Assembly: GCA_964385405.1 (NCBI GenBank)
Contig: CAYLOT010000010.1
Location: forward strand, 1 to 64,000
DNA length: 64,000 bases
Direction of reading: 5' to 3'
Source: CAIZGX01 sp964385405
Lineage (GTDB): Bacteria; Bacteroidota; Bacteroidia; Flavobacteriales_D; Sanyastnellaceae
The notes beneath the pieces are model-generated. The model saw nothing but the letters and a program-made list of their open reading frames with translations, was not told where the DNA came from and ran no database searches. Shown here one piece after another: positions 17,448 to 24,831 of the stretch. The translations under genes were made by a program, and so were the position numbers. Every line of letters begins with the position of its first letter. Position 1 is the first letter of the stretch.

Positions 17448-17605
17448 GCTNNNNNNNNNNNNNNNNNNNNNNNNNNNNNNNNNNNNNNNNNNNNNNNNNN
17501 NNNNNNNNNNNNNNNNNNNNNNNNNNNNNNNNNNNNNNNNNNNNNNNNNNTGTACGAAACCGTCGCCATTCCCAATTTGCTTAAAAAATCGCGACGTTCC
17601 ATGCT
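17396..17605. other. Assembly gap (100 N) flanked by an identical 55-bp overlap
   Basis: The 55 bases at 17396-17450 are repeated exactly at 17551-17605, on either side of 100 N at 17451-17550. Both copies contain the start of the ammonia-lyase gene. This is what two contig ends sharing a k-mer of 55 look like when a scaffolder joins them without merging. The real sequence most likely has one copy and no gap, and is 155 bases shorter. Confidence 0.93.
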
Positions 17606-17607
17606 GT

Positions 17608-18258
17608 TTATTTTACGAGTGAAAGAATTTCATTCATCTCGTGTTCACTGATTTCTTGCTTAATGGTGTTCAAAACAGCGTCATAAGCTTCGGCTGGTGC
17701 ATTAGATTTAAATCCGGAAAGTACTTGTGCATTTTCATCGGGTCTTCTCGCTGGCACAATGTATTTAAACCACAACAAGAGGGTTTCGAAACTCATGACC
17801 TGCATGATTTCGATTTGGTGCCCCATTAGCTCTTCGTCGGTGAAATGTCTCTGCATTTCTTCTTCCAATTCAACATCTTCCACATCAATGTGTTCAAGAT
17901 AGGCCGATTGGAAATCGCACAAGTCTAAATAAAATTGGTGCCCATCATCGTTGCTTTGTTCTCCGTTAAGCGCCAGGAGGCGGTTAAGTAGGCTTTGCTC
18001 TAAATTATCAATCTCTCCGTGATCGGTCATGTAATCTTCGGTAAACCCCGGATTTCTTTCTTCAAGGGGAGCAAGTATAAATTTGTTTTCAGTTTGTGTA
18101 TGATCTTGCAACAATGCAAATACTTCCTTCCCCATTGCTTGCAATTTCTCTACACTCGCTTTTGAAGTATAGTCCGTTTTTCCTGCCAACAATGTAATTT
18201 TCCCTAACGCATTTCTTAACCCTTTATGCGGCGGATCTAATGACTTTAATCTGTTCAT
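17608..18258 (-). CDS. Hemerythrin-like (HHE) domain protein
   Basis: 216 residues, no signal peptide. Spaced histidines and acids fit a four-helix HHE domain: DPPHKGLRN near residue 11, LLQDHTQTENKFI near 53, MTDHGEIDNLE near 78 and SAYLEHIDVEDVELEEEM near 118. Such domains bind a di-iron centre and sense or carry oxygen or NO, or protect iron-sulfur centres. It is the promoter-proximal gene in front of eutBC. Co-transcription with a B12 radical enzyme, which is oxidation sensitive, suggests a protective role, but that is inference. Confidence 0.72.
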   Translation of the reverse strand: MNRLKSLDPPHKGLRNALGKITLLAGKTDYTSKASVEKLQAMGKEVFALLQDHTQTENKFILAPLEERNPGFTEDYMTDHGEIDNLEQSLLNRLLALNGEQSNDDGHQFYLDLCDFQSAYLEHIDVEDVELEEEMQRHFTDEELMGHQIEIMQVMSFETLLLWFKYIVPARRPDENAQVLSGFKSNAPAEAYDAVLNTIKQEISEHEMNEILSLVK

Positions 18259-18262
18259 TTTA

Positions 18263-18293
18263 CAAATCTAACGAACTCTCGCATTCATCACAA
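18263..18293 (-). promoter_or_regulatory. Promoter of hemerythrin-like/eutBC operon
   Basis: On the minus strand a TTG (plus 18291-18293) is followed by 20 bases and TAGATTTG (plus 18263-18270), a full match to the Bacteroidota -33/-7 pattern. The -7 box ends 4 bases before the ATG, predicting a leaderless mRNA. The -33 TTG lies inside the first mini-hairpin of the neighbouring repeat array. Confidence 0.65.
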
Positions 18294-18381
18294 CGTGTTG
18301 TGTCATCCGCTCTGCGGTCATCGGCTTCGCCGTCATCAATCTCCGATTGTCATCACAACGTGTTGTGTCATCCGCTCCGCG
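18285..18381. repeat. GTCATC mini-hairpin array 1
   Basis: Six linkers, TTCATC then five GTCATC, alternate strictly with six short inverted repeats: ACAACGTGTTGT (18290-18301), CGCTCTGCG (18308), GGCTTCGCC (18323), AATCTCCGATT (18338), ACAACGTGTTGT (18355) and CGCTCCGCG (18373-18381). Arm sequences differ between units but keep pairing. The array fills most of the divergent spacer between the hemerythrin-like gene and the Smr gene and overlaps promoter elements. Related arrays occur at 34242 and 43266. Confidence 0.85.
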
Positions 18382-18389
18382 GTATTGCG

Positions 18390-18397
18390 TATTTTTG
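18390..18397 (+). promoter_or_regulatory. -7 box of the Smr gene (TATTTTTG)
   Basis: A full TAnnTTTG match ending 4 bases before the ATG at 18402. A TTG at 18363-18365, in the fifth mini-hairpin of the adjacent array, is 24 bases upstream, slightly beyond the usual spacing. Predicts a leaderless transcript. Confidence 0.55.
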
Positions 18398-18401
18398 AAA
18401 C

Positions 18402-18989
18402 ATGGAATTCAAAAAAGGAGATCACGTCCGTTTTTTAAACGATGCCGGAGAGGGAACCATTGTTGGTTTTCCGCAAGAAGGATTTGCTTTGGTGGAAGAT
18501 AGCAGCGGTTTCGCTTTTGAACATGCCTTGCGTGAACTGGTGAAGATTGAAAATACACGACACGAATTTTCGCAATACAATCAAGTTCTTCCGAACACCC
18601 GCGAAATTCTCGATCGGAACATGGATTCGCACGCGGTGAAAGCCGCTGCGAAGGACTTCAAAAACAGATACAAAGAGCGCGCAGCGAATGAGTTCCCGCA
18701 CAATGCAGAGGTATTTGAAGTGGATCTTCACATACATGAGTTGTTAGATAATTACGAGCGCATGACGAACGGAGAAATTGTAACGATTCAAATGGAACAC
18801 TTCGAACGCATGCTCGCTATCGCGGAACGAAAGAAAGTAAAGAAGGTGGTGTTCATTCACGGAGTGGGGCAGGGCGTATTGCGCGCAGAGATTCGTTCGT
18901 TTCTAAAAAGCTATTACCCGCAATGCGAATTCTTAGACGGTAGCTACCAGAAGTACGGATACGGCGCAACAGAAGTTCGATTCAGATAA
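18402..18989 (+). CDS. Smr-domain protein with N-terminal SH3-like domain (DUF2027 type)
   Basis: 195 residues. The N-terminal part (GDHVRFLNDAGEGTIVGF) looks like a small beta-barrel as in DUF2027 proteins of Bacteroidota. The C-terminal part (about 104-195) is a Smr domain with VDLHIHEL in place of the common DLHG and the conserved VFIHGVGQGVLRAEIRSFL, the nucleic-acid nuclease/binding domain also found at the end of MutS2. Probably a cytoplasmic nucleic-acid-processing protein; substrate unknown. It is followed 8 bases later by the serine hydrolase. Confidence 0.8.
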   Translation: MEFKKGDHVRFLNDAGEGTIVGFPQEGFALVEDSSGFAFEHALRELVKIENTRHEFSQYNQVLPNTREILDRNMDSHAVKAAAKDFKNRYKERAANEFPHNAEVFEVDLHIHELLDNYERMTNGEIVTIQMEHFERMLAIAERKKVKKVVFIHGVGQGVLRAEIRSFLKSYYPQCEFLDGSYQKYGYGATEVRFR

Positions 18990-18997
18990 ATTTCAAC

Positions 18998-20527
18998 ATG
19001 AAAAAAATAGTTCTATCCATTATTGCAGCGGCATTTGTTCTGAGCGCCTCTGCTCAAAAGAAAAATGCAAAGCCTTTCGCAACACAACTCACCGCGCTGG
19101 AAGCCAAGATGAACGAGGGGTTGACGAAGTACAATGTTCCAGGTGGAGCCATTGCAATTGTCTACAACAACGAAATTATTTTGTCGAAGGGGTTCGGTTT
19201 GAAGAATGCAGAAACGAAGGAGCCCGTTACCGAAAACAGTTCCTTTGCTATAGCTAGCAACTCGAAGGCGTTTACCAGCGCGGCATTGGCAGTGTGTGTC
19301 GATCGAGGATTGTTAAAGTGGGACGATAAGGTTCAGGATTTTCTTCCCGAATTAAAATTATATGATCCGTATGTTTCAGCGAATTTGACCGTGCGCGATC
19401 TGCTTTCCCACCGACAAGGATTTGAAACATTCGCCGGAGATTTAATTTGGTACGGAACGAATCATTCTCGCAGTGAAGTGTTACGCAGATGGCAATTCGT
19501 TGAACCGAAATATGGATTCAGAACAACCTACGGATACAGCAACATTGCGTTTTTAGCAGCAGGACAAATTGTGGAGAAAGTAACTGGAAAGACTTGGGAT
19601 GAATTTGTGAAGAATGAATTTTTTATTCCGTTGGGAATGAAGAACGCGAACACGTCGATTACCGCGTTTCAGCCAGGTGCCGACATTGCCGCCCCGCACA
19701 ATACGGTTAAGGGCAAGAACATTCCCATTCCTTATGTGAATTGGGACAACATTGGTCCGGCGGGAAGTATTAACGCCTGTGTGAATGAACTGAGTCAATG
19801 GATGATGTTGCAATTGAATAAGGGAACTTTAGGTGGAAAGAATTACTGGGACGAAAAGCGCGCGTATGAAATGTGGGAGTACAACATTAACAAGCCGGTG
19901 AGCAAGTGGCAGCGCGAGAATATGCCTTCTCGACATGCGAACGGTTACGGCATGGGGTGGGAGCTTATGGAATATGGTGGACACAAGATTGTGAGTCATG
20001 GCGGTGGCTATGACGGAATGATTTCGAAAACGATTTTGGTCCCCGATATGAATTTGGGATTTGTAATTTTAACGAACAGCAACAACTCGTTGCCAAGTGC
20101 AATGGGCTTTGAATTTTTAGATTTGTTTTTGGGTGTGACAGGAAGTAAAAATTGGGTGATCGAGTTCGCGCCTAAGGAAGAAGAGCCCATATTGGCAACA
20201 GCTACGAGTGTTGAGAGTTTTGAATGGATTACTCCAGTTGAATCAGAGATTGATGGAATTTACCGAAGTGATATGTATGGAGATGTGGAAGTGATAAAGA
20301 ATGGCGAATTCTACAAAATCGATTTCAAGCCAACCGAATTGTTCAAGGGTAATCTTTCTCACATAGAAAATAATGTATTCCGTTTGCATTGGTCTACGCA
20401 GATGATGTTACCTAGCGGCAAGGTGCAGTTTATTTCGAACATGGAAGGTGAGGTTGAAGAGATGCGGGTGTTTGTCGAGAATCCGGATTTTGATTTTTCT
20501 GAATTGAAATTGTATAAAGTGAAATAA
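18998..20527 (+). CDS. Secreted serine hydrolase, class C beta-lactamase-like
   Basis: 509 residues with a signal peptide (MKKIVLSIIAAAFVLSASA). The penicillin-binding fold is shown by the SxxK motif in AIASNSKAFTS, the YxN motif in YGYSNIAF and the HGGGYDGM motif in place of KTG. Family members include peptidases, esterases and class C beta-lactamases; the long C-terminal extension (about 400-509) of beta-strands is the DUF3471-like accessory domain seen in many of them. Periplasmic or surface location is likely. The name does not mean antibiotic resistance. Confidence 0.85.
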   Translation: MKKIVLSIIAAAFVLSASAQKKNAKPFATQLTALEAKMNEGLTKYNVPGGAIAIVYNNEIILSKGFGLKNAETKEPVTENSSFAIASNSKAFTSAALAVCVDRGLLKWDDKVQDFLPELKLYDPYVSANLTVRDLLSHRQGFETFAGDLIWYGTNHSRSEVLRRWQFVEPKYGFRTTYGYSNIAFLAAGQIVEKVTGKTWDEFVKNEFFIPLGMKNANTSITAFQPGADIAAPHNTVKGKNIPIPYVNWDNIGPAGSINACVNELSQWMMLQLNKGTLGGKNYWDEKRAYEMWEYNINKPVSKWQRENMPSRHANGYGMGWELMEYGGHKIVSHGGGYDGMISKTILVPDMNLGFVILTNSNNSLPSAMGFEFLDLFLGVTGSKNWVIEFAPKEEEPILATATSVESFEWITPVESEIDGIYRSDMYGDVEVIKNGEFYKIDFKPTELFKGNLSHIENNVFRLHWSTQMMLPSGKVQFISNMEGEVEEMRVFVENPDFDFSELKLYKVK

Positions 20528-20535
20528 TTAATTCT

Positions 20536-21111
20536 ATGAAGAAATTTGTAGTTGTATTGGCTGTGCTTGCAATTGTTCCTTCTGTATTCTTAAGCAGTTG
20601 TAAGAAAACTATTGATTGTCCCGGTTTGCCTGAGCAAATGGAAGGTTATTTTCCTTCGGTGGGTGAATTGAAGTTCAGCAATGGTTTGGGCGACACGTTG
20701 GTTTTACCTGTTCAGGATTACCAGCGCGCTGTTCCCAGAACCCTATCGAATAATCCATGGAGTGTTGGCGGAACGGGAATGAAACCAATTTGCTATGAGT
20801 GGTTGAAGGTAAGTTCTTCCATGTACATACCTGTTTATTGGTTTTTTGAATTGGGAGTTTCGGAAGATGATAATACGACTTCGATCAGATTGAGTATCAC
20901 TGAGGAGTTTGTTTCCTCGAATTATTTTGAAACACAAGTAAGTGAAACTCCAAGTTCGTTGGGCGATTACAAGGTTTTTGGAGACACGTTGAATATTGTG
21001 GCGATTCCGGTATCGAACCTAAGATTTAATGAGGCTCAGATTGTCTATGGACAGGGATTGGTGAAGTTGCACGATGTGATGAATAATTGTGATTGGACGC
21101 GGGTTTGGTGA
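20536..21111 (+). CDS. Hypothetical lipoprotein
   Basis: 191 residues starting MKKFVVVLAVLAIVPSVFLSSC, with a lipobox (LSSC) that predicts an acylated Cys22. The remainder is beta-rich with no recognised domain. It begins 8 bases after the serine hydrolase and may share its transcript. Confidence 0.7.
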   Translation: MKKFVVVLAVLAIVPSVFLSSCKKTIDCPGLPEQMEGYFPSVGELKFSNGLGDTLVLPVQDYQRAVPRTLSNNPWSVGGTGMKPICYEWLKVSSSMYIPVYWFFELGVSEDDNTTSIRLSITEEFVSSNYFETQVSETPSSLGDYKVFGDTLNIVAIPVSNLRFNEAQIVYGQGLVKLHDVMNNCDWTRVW

Positions 21112-21152
21112 TTGGTACGGTGTGGGTTTGTGTGAAAAAAGAGCGAGAATCA

Positions 21153-21182
21153 TTGTGAAATAAAAGGAAATGCCTATATTTG
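21153..21182 (+). promoter_or_regulatory. Promoter of tRNA-Arg
   Basis: TTG (21153-21155), 19 bases, then TATATTTG (21175-21182) match the Bacteroidota -33/-7 promoter. Transcription would begin about 10-12 bases before the mature tRNA at 21201. This is the clearest conventional promoter in the window. Confidence 0.8.
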
Positions 21183-21200
21183 CACCCGCTTAATGGCAAT

Positions 21201-21274
21201 GGCACCGTAGCTCAACTGGATAGAGCATCTGACTACGGATCAGAAGGTTTGGGGTTCGAATCCCTACGGTGTCA
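21201..21274 (+). tRNA. tRNA-Arg (ACG)
   Basis: A 74-base cloverleaf. The acceptor stem pairs GGCACCG with CGGTGTC (one G-U). The D-arm is GCTC/GAGC, the anticodon stem is TCTGA/TCAGA around loop CTACGGA giving anticodon ACG (read as ICG for arginine CGN), and the T-loop is TTCGAAT. Discriminator base A; the CCA end is not encoded. Confidence 0.96.
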
Positions 21275-21287
21275 CAATCAAGCAACC

Positions 21288-21315
21288 AAATCCCCGACGA
21301 AAGTTGGGGATTTTT
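21288..21315 (+). terminator. Terminator of tRNA-Arg
   Basis: AAATCCCCGAC-GAAA-GTTGGGGATTT is an 11-bp stem with one G-T pair and a GAAA tetraloop, running into TTTTTGG. It closes the tRNA transcription unit 14 bases after the tRNA. Confidence 0.8.
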
Positions 21316-21355
21316 GGTTTGGTACTATTCCTTTTTCTTATTTCTTTCGCACATC

Positions 21356-21730
21356 ATGCACCCCGAAATAAAGTCCTATATCTCCAAATTCCCAAAAGAG
21401 ACGCAAGCTCTCTTAGCGGAATTGAACAGCCTTATTCTTGAAGAAGCACCCGACGCCGAAGTAAGCATTTCATATGGAATGCCGGCCTATAAAACTTTCA
21501 AAAGGCCGTTAGTCTATTTCGCGGCCTACGCCAAACACATTGGGTTGTATGCAACGCCTTCAGGTCACAGCGCATTCAAAAAAGAATTGGCGAAATACAA
21601 ACAAGGAAAAGGTTCTGTGCAATTTTCATTAAATGAACCCATGCCGTTCGATTTAATTCGAAAAATGGTGCGGTTTAGGATTGAGGAAAATAGGGTAAGA
21701 GAAGGGTTGAGAGAGGTTAAGAAAAGGTAA
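21356..21730 (+). CDS. DUF1801 (YdhG-like) domain protein
   Basis: A 124-residue cytoplasmic protein with the features of the DUF1801 family: ETQALLAELNSLILEEAPDAE, ISYGMPAYK, YFAAYAKHIGLY and the final MPFDLIRKMVRFRI. Function of the family is not established. The frame is open upstream to 21269 but that start would lie in the tRNA, so MHPEIKSYISKF at 21356 is chosen. The last codons (REGLREVKKR) lie within a purine-rich tandem repeat. Confidence 0.8.
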   Translation: MHPEIKSYISKFPKETQALLAELNSLILEEAPDAEVSISYGMPAYKTFKRPLVYFAAYAKHIGLYATPSGHSAFKKELAKYKQGKGSVQFSLNEPMPFDLIRKMVRFRIEENRVREGLREVKKR

Positions 21731-21752
21731 GAGAGGGCAAGAGGGGGCAAGA
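21693..21752. repeat. Purine-rich tandem repeat, period about 10
   Basis: Units of the form GGGTAAGAGAA, GGGTTGAGAGA, GGTTAAGAAAA, GGTAAGAGA, GGGCAAGAG and GGGGCAAGAA follow each other. The first units encode the C-terminus of the DUF1801 protein, the rest is intergenic. A related sequence occurs in reverse orientation at 35511-35550. Confidence 0.7.
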
Positions 21753-21758
21753 ATGGAT

Positions 21759-21766
21759 TAAATTTG
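21759..21766 (+). promoter_or_regulatory. -7 box (TAAATTTG), probable leaderless start
   Basis: A full TAnnTTTG match ending 5 bases before the ATG at 21772. The DNA at the -33 position is the purine-rich repeat and contains no TTG. Confidence 0.5.
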
Positions 21767-21771
21767 ACATC

Positions 21772-22284
21772 ATGAAAAATTTCTTCGCAATAACATTTCT
21801 CTTTTGTTTCAGCACGCTTGCAACGTCGCAAACAACCTTGACACCCACCACTAGCATTCGCATATTCGGAGAAGTAGAGAAAGAGATTACGTTGAGTATT
21901 GATGAGTTGAAGCAGATGAAGCAACAGTTGGTACAAGATCAACTCATATACAACCACAAGGGTGAAGTAAAAGACACGCTGAACAGCATGAAAGGTGTGT
22001 TGTTGAAATTGGCACTGAATGACGTCAAATTCAAGTACGAAAAGCCGAAAGAACTAAACGAATTCTATTTCGTCTTCACCGCTTCTGACGGATACCGCGT
22101 GGTGTTTTCATGGAATGAAATTTACAATTCAGATGCAGGAAATTACTTTTTTTTCATAACCGAAATGAAAGGAAAAGCGTTGGAAGACCTCGATCAACGC
22201 ATGGTCTTCCTCTCTGCAAAAGATATTAAATCGGGAAGACGCTACATCAAATGCCTTCAGTCGATAGAAATTCGAAAATTGTAG
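21772..22284 (+). CDS. Secreted protein resembling a molybdopterin oxidoreductase domain
   Basis: 170 residues with a signal peptide (MKNFFAITFLFCFSTLATS). The mature part follows the order seen in the Oxidored_molyb domain: IFGEVEKEITLSIDELKQMK, MKGVLLKLALNDV, FVFTASDGYRVVFSWNEIYN and the final YIKCLQSIEIRKL. It is short and I see no obvious cofactor cysteine in the expected place, so it may be a cofactor-free relative that binds another ligand. It stands alone. Confidence 0.5.
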   Translation: MKNFFAITFLFCFSTLATSQTTLTPTTSIRIFGEVEKEITLSIDELKQMKQQLVQDQLIYNHKGEVKDTLNSMKGVLLKLALNDVKFKYEKPKELNEFYFVFTASDGYRVVFSWNEIYNSDAGNYFFFITEMKGKALEDLDQRMVFLSAKDIKSGRRYIKCLQSIEIRKL

Positions 22285-22345
22285 TTTATTCACTTTGTTT
22301 CACCATCCAACCCCTAACTTGCCATTCAAATAAATTTGAAGGATT

Positions 22346-23917
22346 ATGGTAAAGCACGGTATTCTCTTTTTCATTACAACGATTGTAACACTCACTCAAA
22401 GCTTCGCATTCGAGGTGACATTCCAGGTGGATATGTCTGGCCAGACCGTGAGCTCAACAGGAGTTCACATCGCGGGAAGCTTCGCAGATGCGAATAGCGA
22501 CGGTACTATCGATAACCCATATCCCAATTGGAATCCAGGGGGTATAGCGCTTACAAATGTTGGTAGTGGTATATGGACTGCCACCTTAGATTTAGTTCCT
22601 GGTTTCTATGAATACAAATTCATCAATGGAAATGTTTGGGACATTAGTGAGTTCTTTGCTGCCGATGCACCCTGCGTGCAAGCAACTTTCGGTAACCGCT
22701 CAGTAACTGTAGGAAGCGTAAGTCAAGTTCTTCCATTAGTTTGCTGGAATGAATGCGTGGCATGTGATTTGGTCGGTGCGGGTTGCATGGATGCTGCCGC
22801 TTGTAACTATGACCCAAGCGCAAGCATTGAGGGTCCGTGTGTTTATCCAGATGTTATTCCAGAAATTGTTATTGATTCATTCGGTGGGAATTGTTTTAAT
22901 AGCGGTTATCAACTGTACCCCGGTTCAGGTAACTTTATTCAAACTGCCTGGGGGTCGAGCCCTCAGAGTATTTTTAGCTATGATGATACCCTATCCGGAT
23001 GGTGGTCTAGTCAAACTGGAATTTATTTTATAGGAACAGATCAAGACGGATGTGTGGTTAATGTTGGTCCAGTCTTTACAACAGGTACTGAAATCCCAAA
23101 TGTGTCAATTTGCATGGTCACCGTGAGTGAAGAAACAGGTAAAAATCTCATTCTTTGGGAACCTGTTTTATCGAGCCCAATAGATTCAATAGTTGTGTAC
23201 AAAGAATCGAATGTATTCGGAGTGTACGATCTCATTGGTGCTGTAGATTTCAGTGCGGATGGAATTTTCGAAGATCCGAATTCAAATTCACAAATTCAAT
23301 CAAACAGATACGCAATAGGTATGAAGGATTCTTGTGGATTTATTTCTGCGTCAATAGCCGCACTCAATCATAAGACTATTCATCTGACAGCAAATCAAGG
23401 TGTTGGGAGTAATGTAAACCTTATCTGGAGCCCTTATGAAGCCAACACAGTTGAGGGGCCAATGCAGATTTCAAGTTATAATATCTATAGAGGCGCATCA
23501 GCATCTACATTAAATTTAATAGCAACTGTAGCAGGAAACGTTTTGTCCTATACAGATATAGCACCTCCTGCAACCGAGTTTCTTTATGTTGTCGAAGTTG
23601 CGGGCCTGGGATGCGATCCAAGCAGAGAAATGATGTACTCGCGGTCTAATGTGATGAACATGTTGGCTTCGAACATTACAGAAGAAACCAATTCAACCCT
23701 TCAAATTTTCCCTAATCCGGCTTCAACACAAATTACATTTCAAGCAAACGAAAGTGATTTAGGAGCTTCGATTGTCATGTACAATGCGCTCGGACAAGAA
23801 GTGCTGGTAGACAGATTAAACGCTGTAAGTCAAACTCTGCCTGTGGAGAACCTTTCAGAAGGATTTTATTTTATCAAAGTTGAAGGACGTGTTGTCCGTC
23901 TTCAAATTGTAAAATAA
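22346..23917 (+). CDS. Type IX-secreted protein (type A sorting domain)
   Basis: 523 residues. After a signal peptide (about 1-21) comes a starch-binding/E-set-like domain (FEVTFQVDMSGQ, GVHIAGSF, PGFYEYKFINGN), a cysteine motif GCMDAAACNYDPSASIEGPC, two fibronectin-type-III-like segments (KNLILWEPV, VNLIWSPYE) and a C-terminal T9SS type A domain of about 75 residues (LQIFPNPAS, NLSEGFYFIKVEG). It is therefore exported by the gliding/Por system and probably anchored at the cell surface. The role may be binding of a glycan. A TAAATTTG box is at 22331-22338, 7 bases before the ATG. Confidence 0.85.
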   Translation: MVKHGILFFITTIVTLTQSFAFEVTFQVDMSGQTVSSTGVHIAGSFADANSDGTIDNPYPNWNPGGIALTNVGSGIWTATLDLVPGFYEYKFINGNVWDISEFFAADAPCVQATFGNRSVTVGSVSQVLPLVCWNECVACDLVGAGCMDAAACNYDPSASIEGPCVYPDVIPEIVIDSFGGNCFNSGYQLYPGSGNFIQTAWGSSPQSIFSYDDTLSGWWSSQTGIYFIGTDQDGCVVNVGPVFTTGTEIPNVSICMVTVSEETGKNLILWEPVLSSPIDSIVVYKESNVFGVYDLIGAVDFSADGIFEDPNSNSQIQSNRYAIGMKDSCGFISASIAALNHKTIHLTANQGVGSNVNLIWSPYEANTVEGPMQISSYNIYRGASASTLNLIATVAGNVLSYTDIAPPATEFLYVVEVAGLGCDPSREMMYSRSNVMNMLASNITEETNSTLQIFPNPASTQITFQANESDLGASIVMYNALGQEVLVDRLNAVSQTLPVENLSEGFYFIKVEGRVVRLQIVK

Positions 23918-23929
23918 AGGTTGAAAGAC

Positions 23930-24793
23930 CTAGGGTCTCGGATTGTTAAACGGAACACTTTGTCCGTCTACAAACGGTGCAATGTCTATAATGGGCGTGT
24001 ACTTCCACTTTCCGTTTTCGAGCACGTAGCCGTCGTAACTTCCATCAGGTCCGTACTCAGGAAAGAAGCCTTCGTAAATCGATTCGCGCGGAGCTAGGTG
24101 GTCAACCACGATTGTCTTCTGTTTTTCATAATAACGCAATGAGCAGGTAACAAGATCACTGTACTCGAATAGCACACGCTTTGGATTGCGATCCTCGAAT
24201 TCAAAAAAGTTTCCGCCGAATTTGCAGTTGTCGTTGTTAATCGTTATGACTTCAATCATCTTGTAATTCGATAAATAATCCTTAGCCTCGAATCCCAATA
24301 GCGCATAGCTGTTTCCACCCTTTTTTCCTTTTCCCATGGGCACCACAGAGTAATACAATGCGCCTGGCCATTTTCCTTCGTCAAACACTTTATTGTCCCA
24401 CTTCGCTCCATTAACCGGAGTGTAATTCAATTTGAAAAATAAAGGCTCTCCCGATTTTGACGTTTTGAAAACCACACATCCGAAATACATTTGTTTGCCG
24501 TCTTCCTTCGGATAGTTCCAAGTAAATACACGAAGTTTTCCATCAGTCGAAACAGGCTTGAACATGCGTAAAGCGTCAAACGGATAGAAGAAAAAATCAT
24601 CCAACGAACATGCCGATTCCAATTCAGCAAGCATCTTATTCGACTGCTCTTCAGCATTGCTTTCATTTCCGTTTATCATGGAAGTGTATAATTCAAGTAT
24701 GCGCTGCTCGGCCTCGTTTGAAGACTGTGCGGAAACACCAAAAGCAAATGTGCTTAGAATGAAAAGTTGAAGTAATGCTTTGTGAAGTTTCAT
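23930..24793 (-). CDS. Secreted protein of unknown function
   Basis: 287 residues with signal peptide MKLHKALLQLFILSTFAFGVSA. The mature part has no domain I know; stretches such as FFYPFDALRMF and RVLFEYSDLVTCSLRYY suggest a beta-rich fold. Predicted periplasmic. Convergent with the T9SS cargo gene, 12 bases away. Confidence 0.65.
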   Translation of the reverse strand: MKLHKALLQLFILSTFAFGVSAQSSNEAEQRILELYTSMINGNESNAEEQSNKMLAELESACSLDDFFFYPFDALRMFKPVSTDGKLRVFTWNYPKEDGKQMYFGCVVFKTSKSGEPLFFKLNYTPVNGAKWDNKVFDEGKWPGALYYSVVPMGKGKKGGNSYALLGFEAKDYLSNYKMIEVITINNDNCKFGGNFFEFEDRNPKRVLFEYSDLVTCSLRYYEKQKTIVVDHLAPRESIYEGFFPEYGPDGSYDGYVLENGKWKYTPIIDIAPFVDGQSVPFNNPRP

Positions 24794-24831
24794 AATTCAG
24801 TAACGCAAAGAAACAGATTTTTGTTTTGTCT

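Noticed and set aside
17330..17622. Open frames running through the N gap
   Set aside because: They are open only because N codons contain no stop; they lie opposite the ammonia-lyase gene and arise from the duplicated contig ends.
18285..18381. CRISPR array
   Set aside because: The constant part is only 6 bases and the spacers are 9-12-base palindromes that recur; no cas gene is nearby.
20008..20190. Mobile elements or phage genes
   Set aside because: I looked through all frames of the window for transposase, integrase and phage structural motifs and saw none.
21180..21371. Short open frame across tRNA-Arg
   Set aside because: It is made of the tRNA and its terminator; the tRNA structure is unambiguous.
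21201..21400. Integration site of a mobile element at tRNA-Arg
   Set aside because: No integrase gene, no repeat of the tRNA 3' end in the window, and ordinary genes on both sides.
23925..23937. Terminator hairpin AGACC/GGTCT between the T9SS cargo gene and its convergent neighbour
   Set aside because: Stem of only 5 bp without a T-tract and overlapping the minus-strand stop codon; too weak to call.
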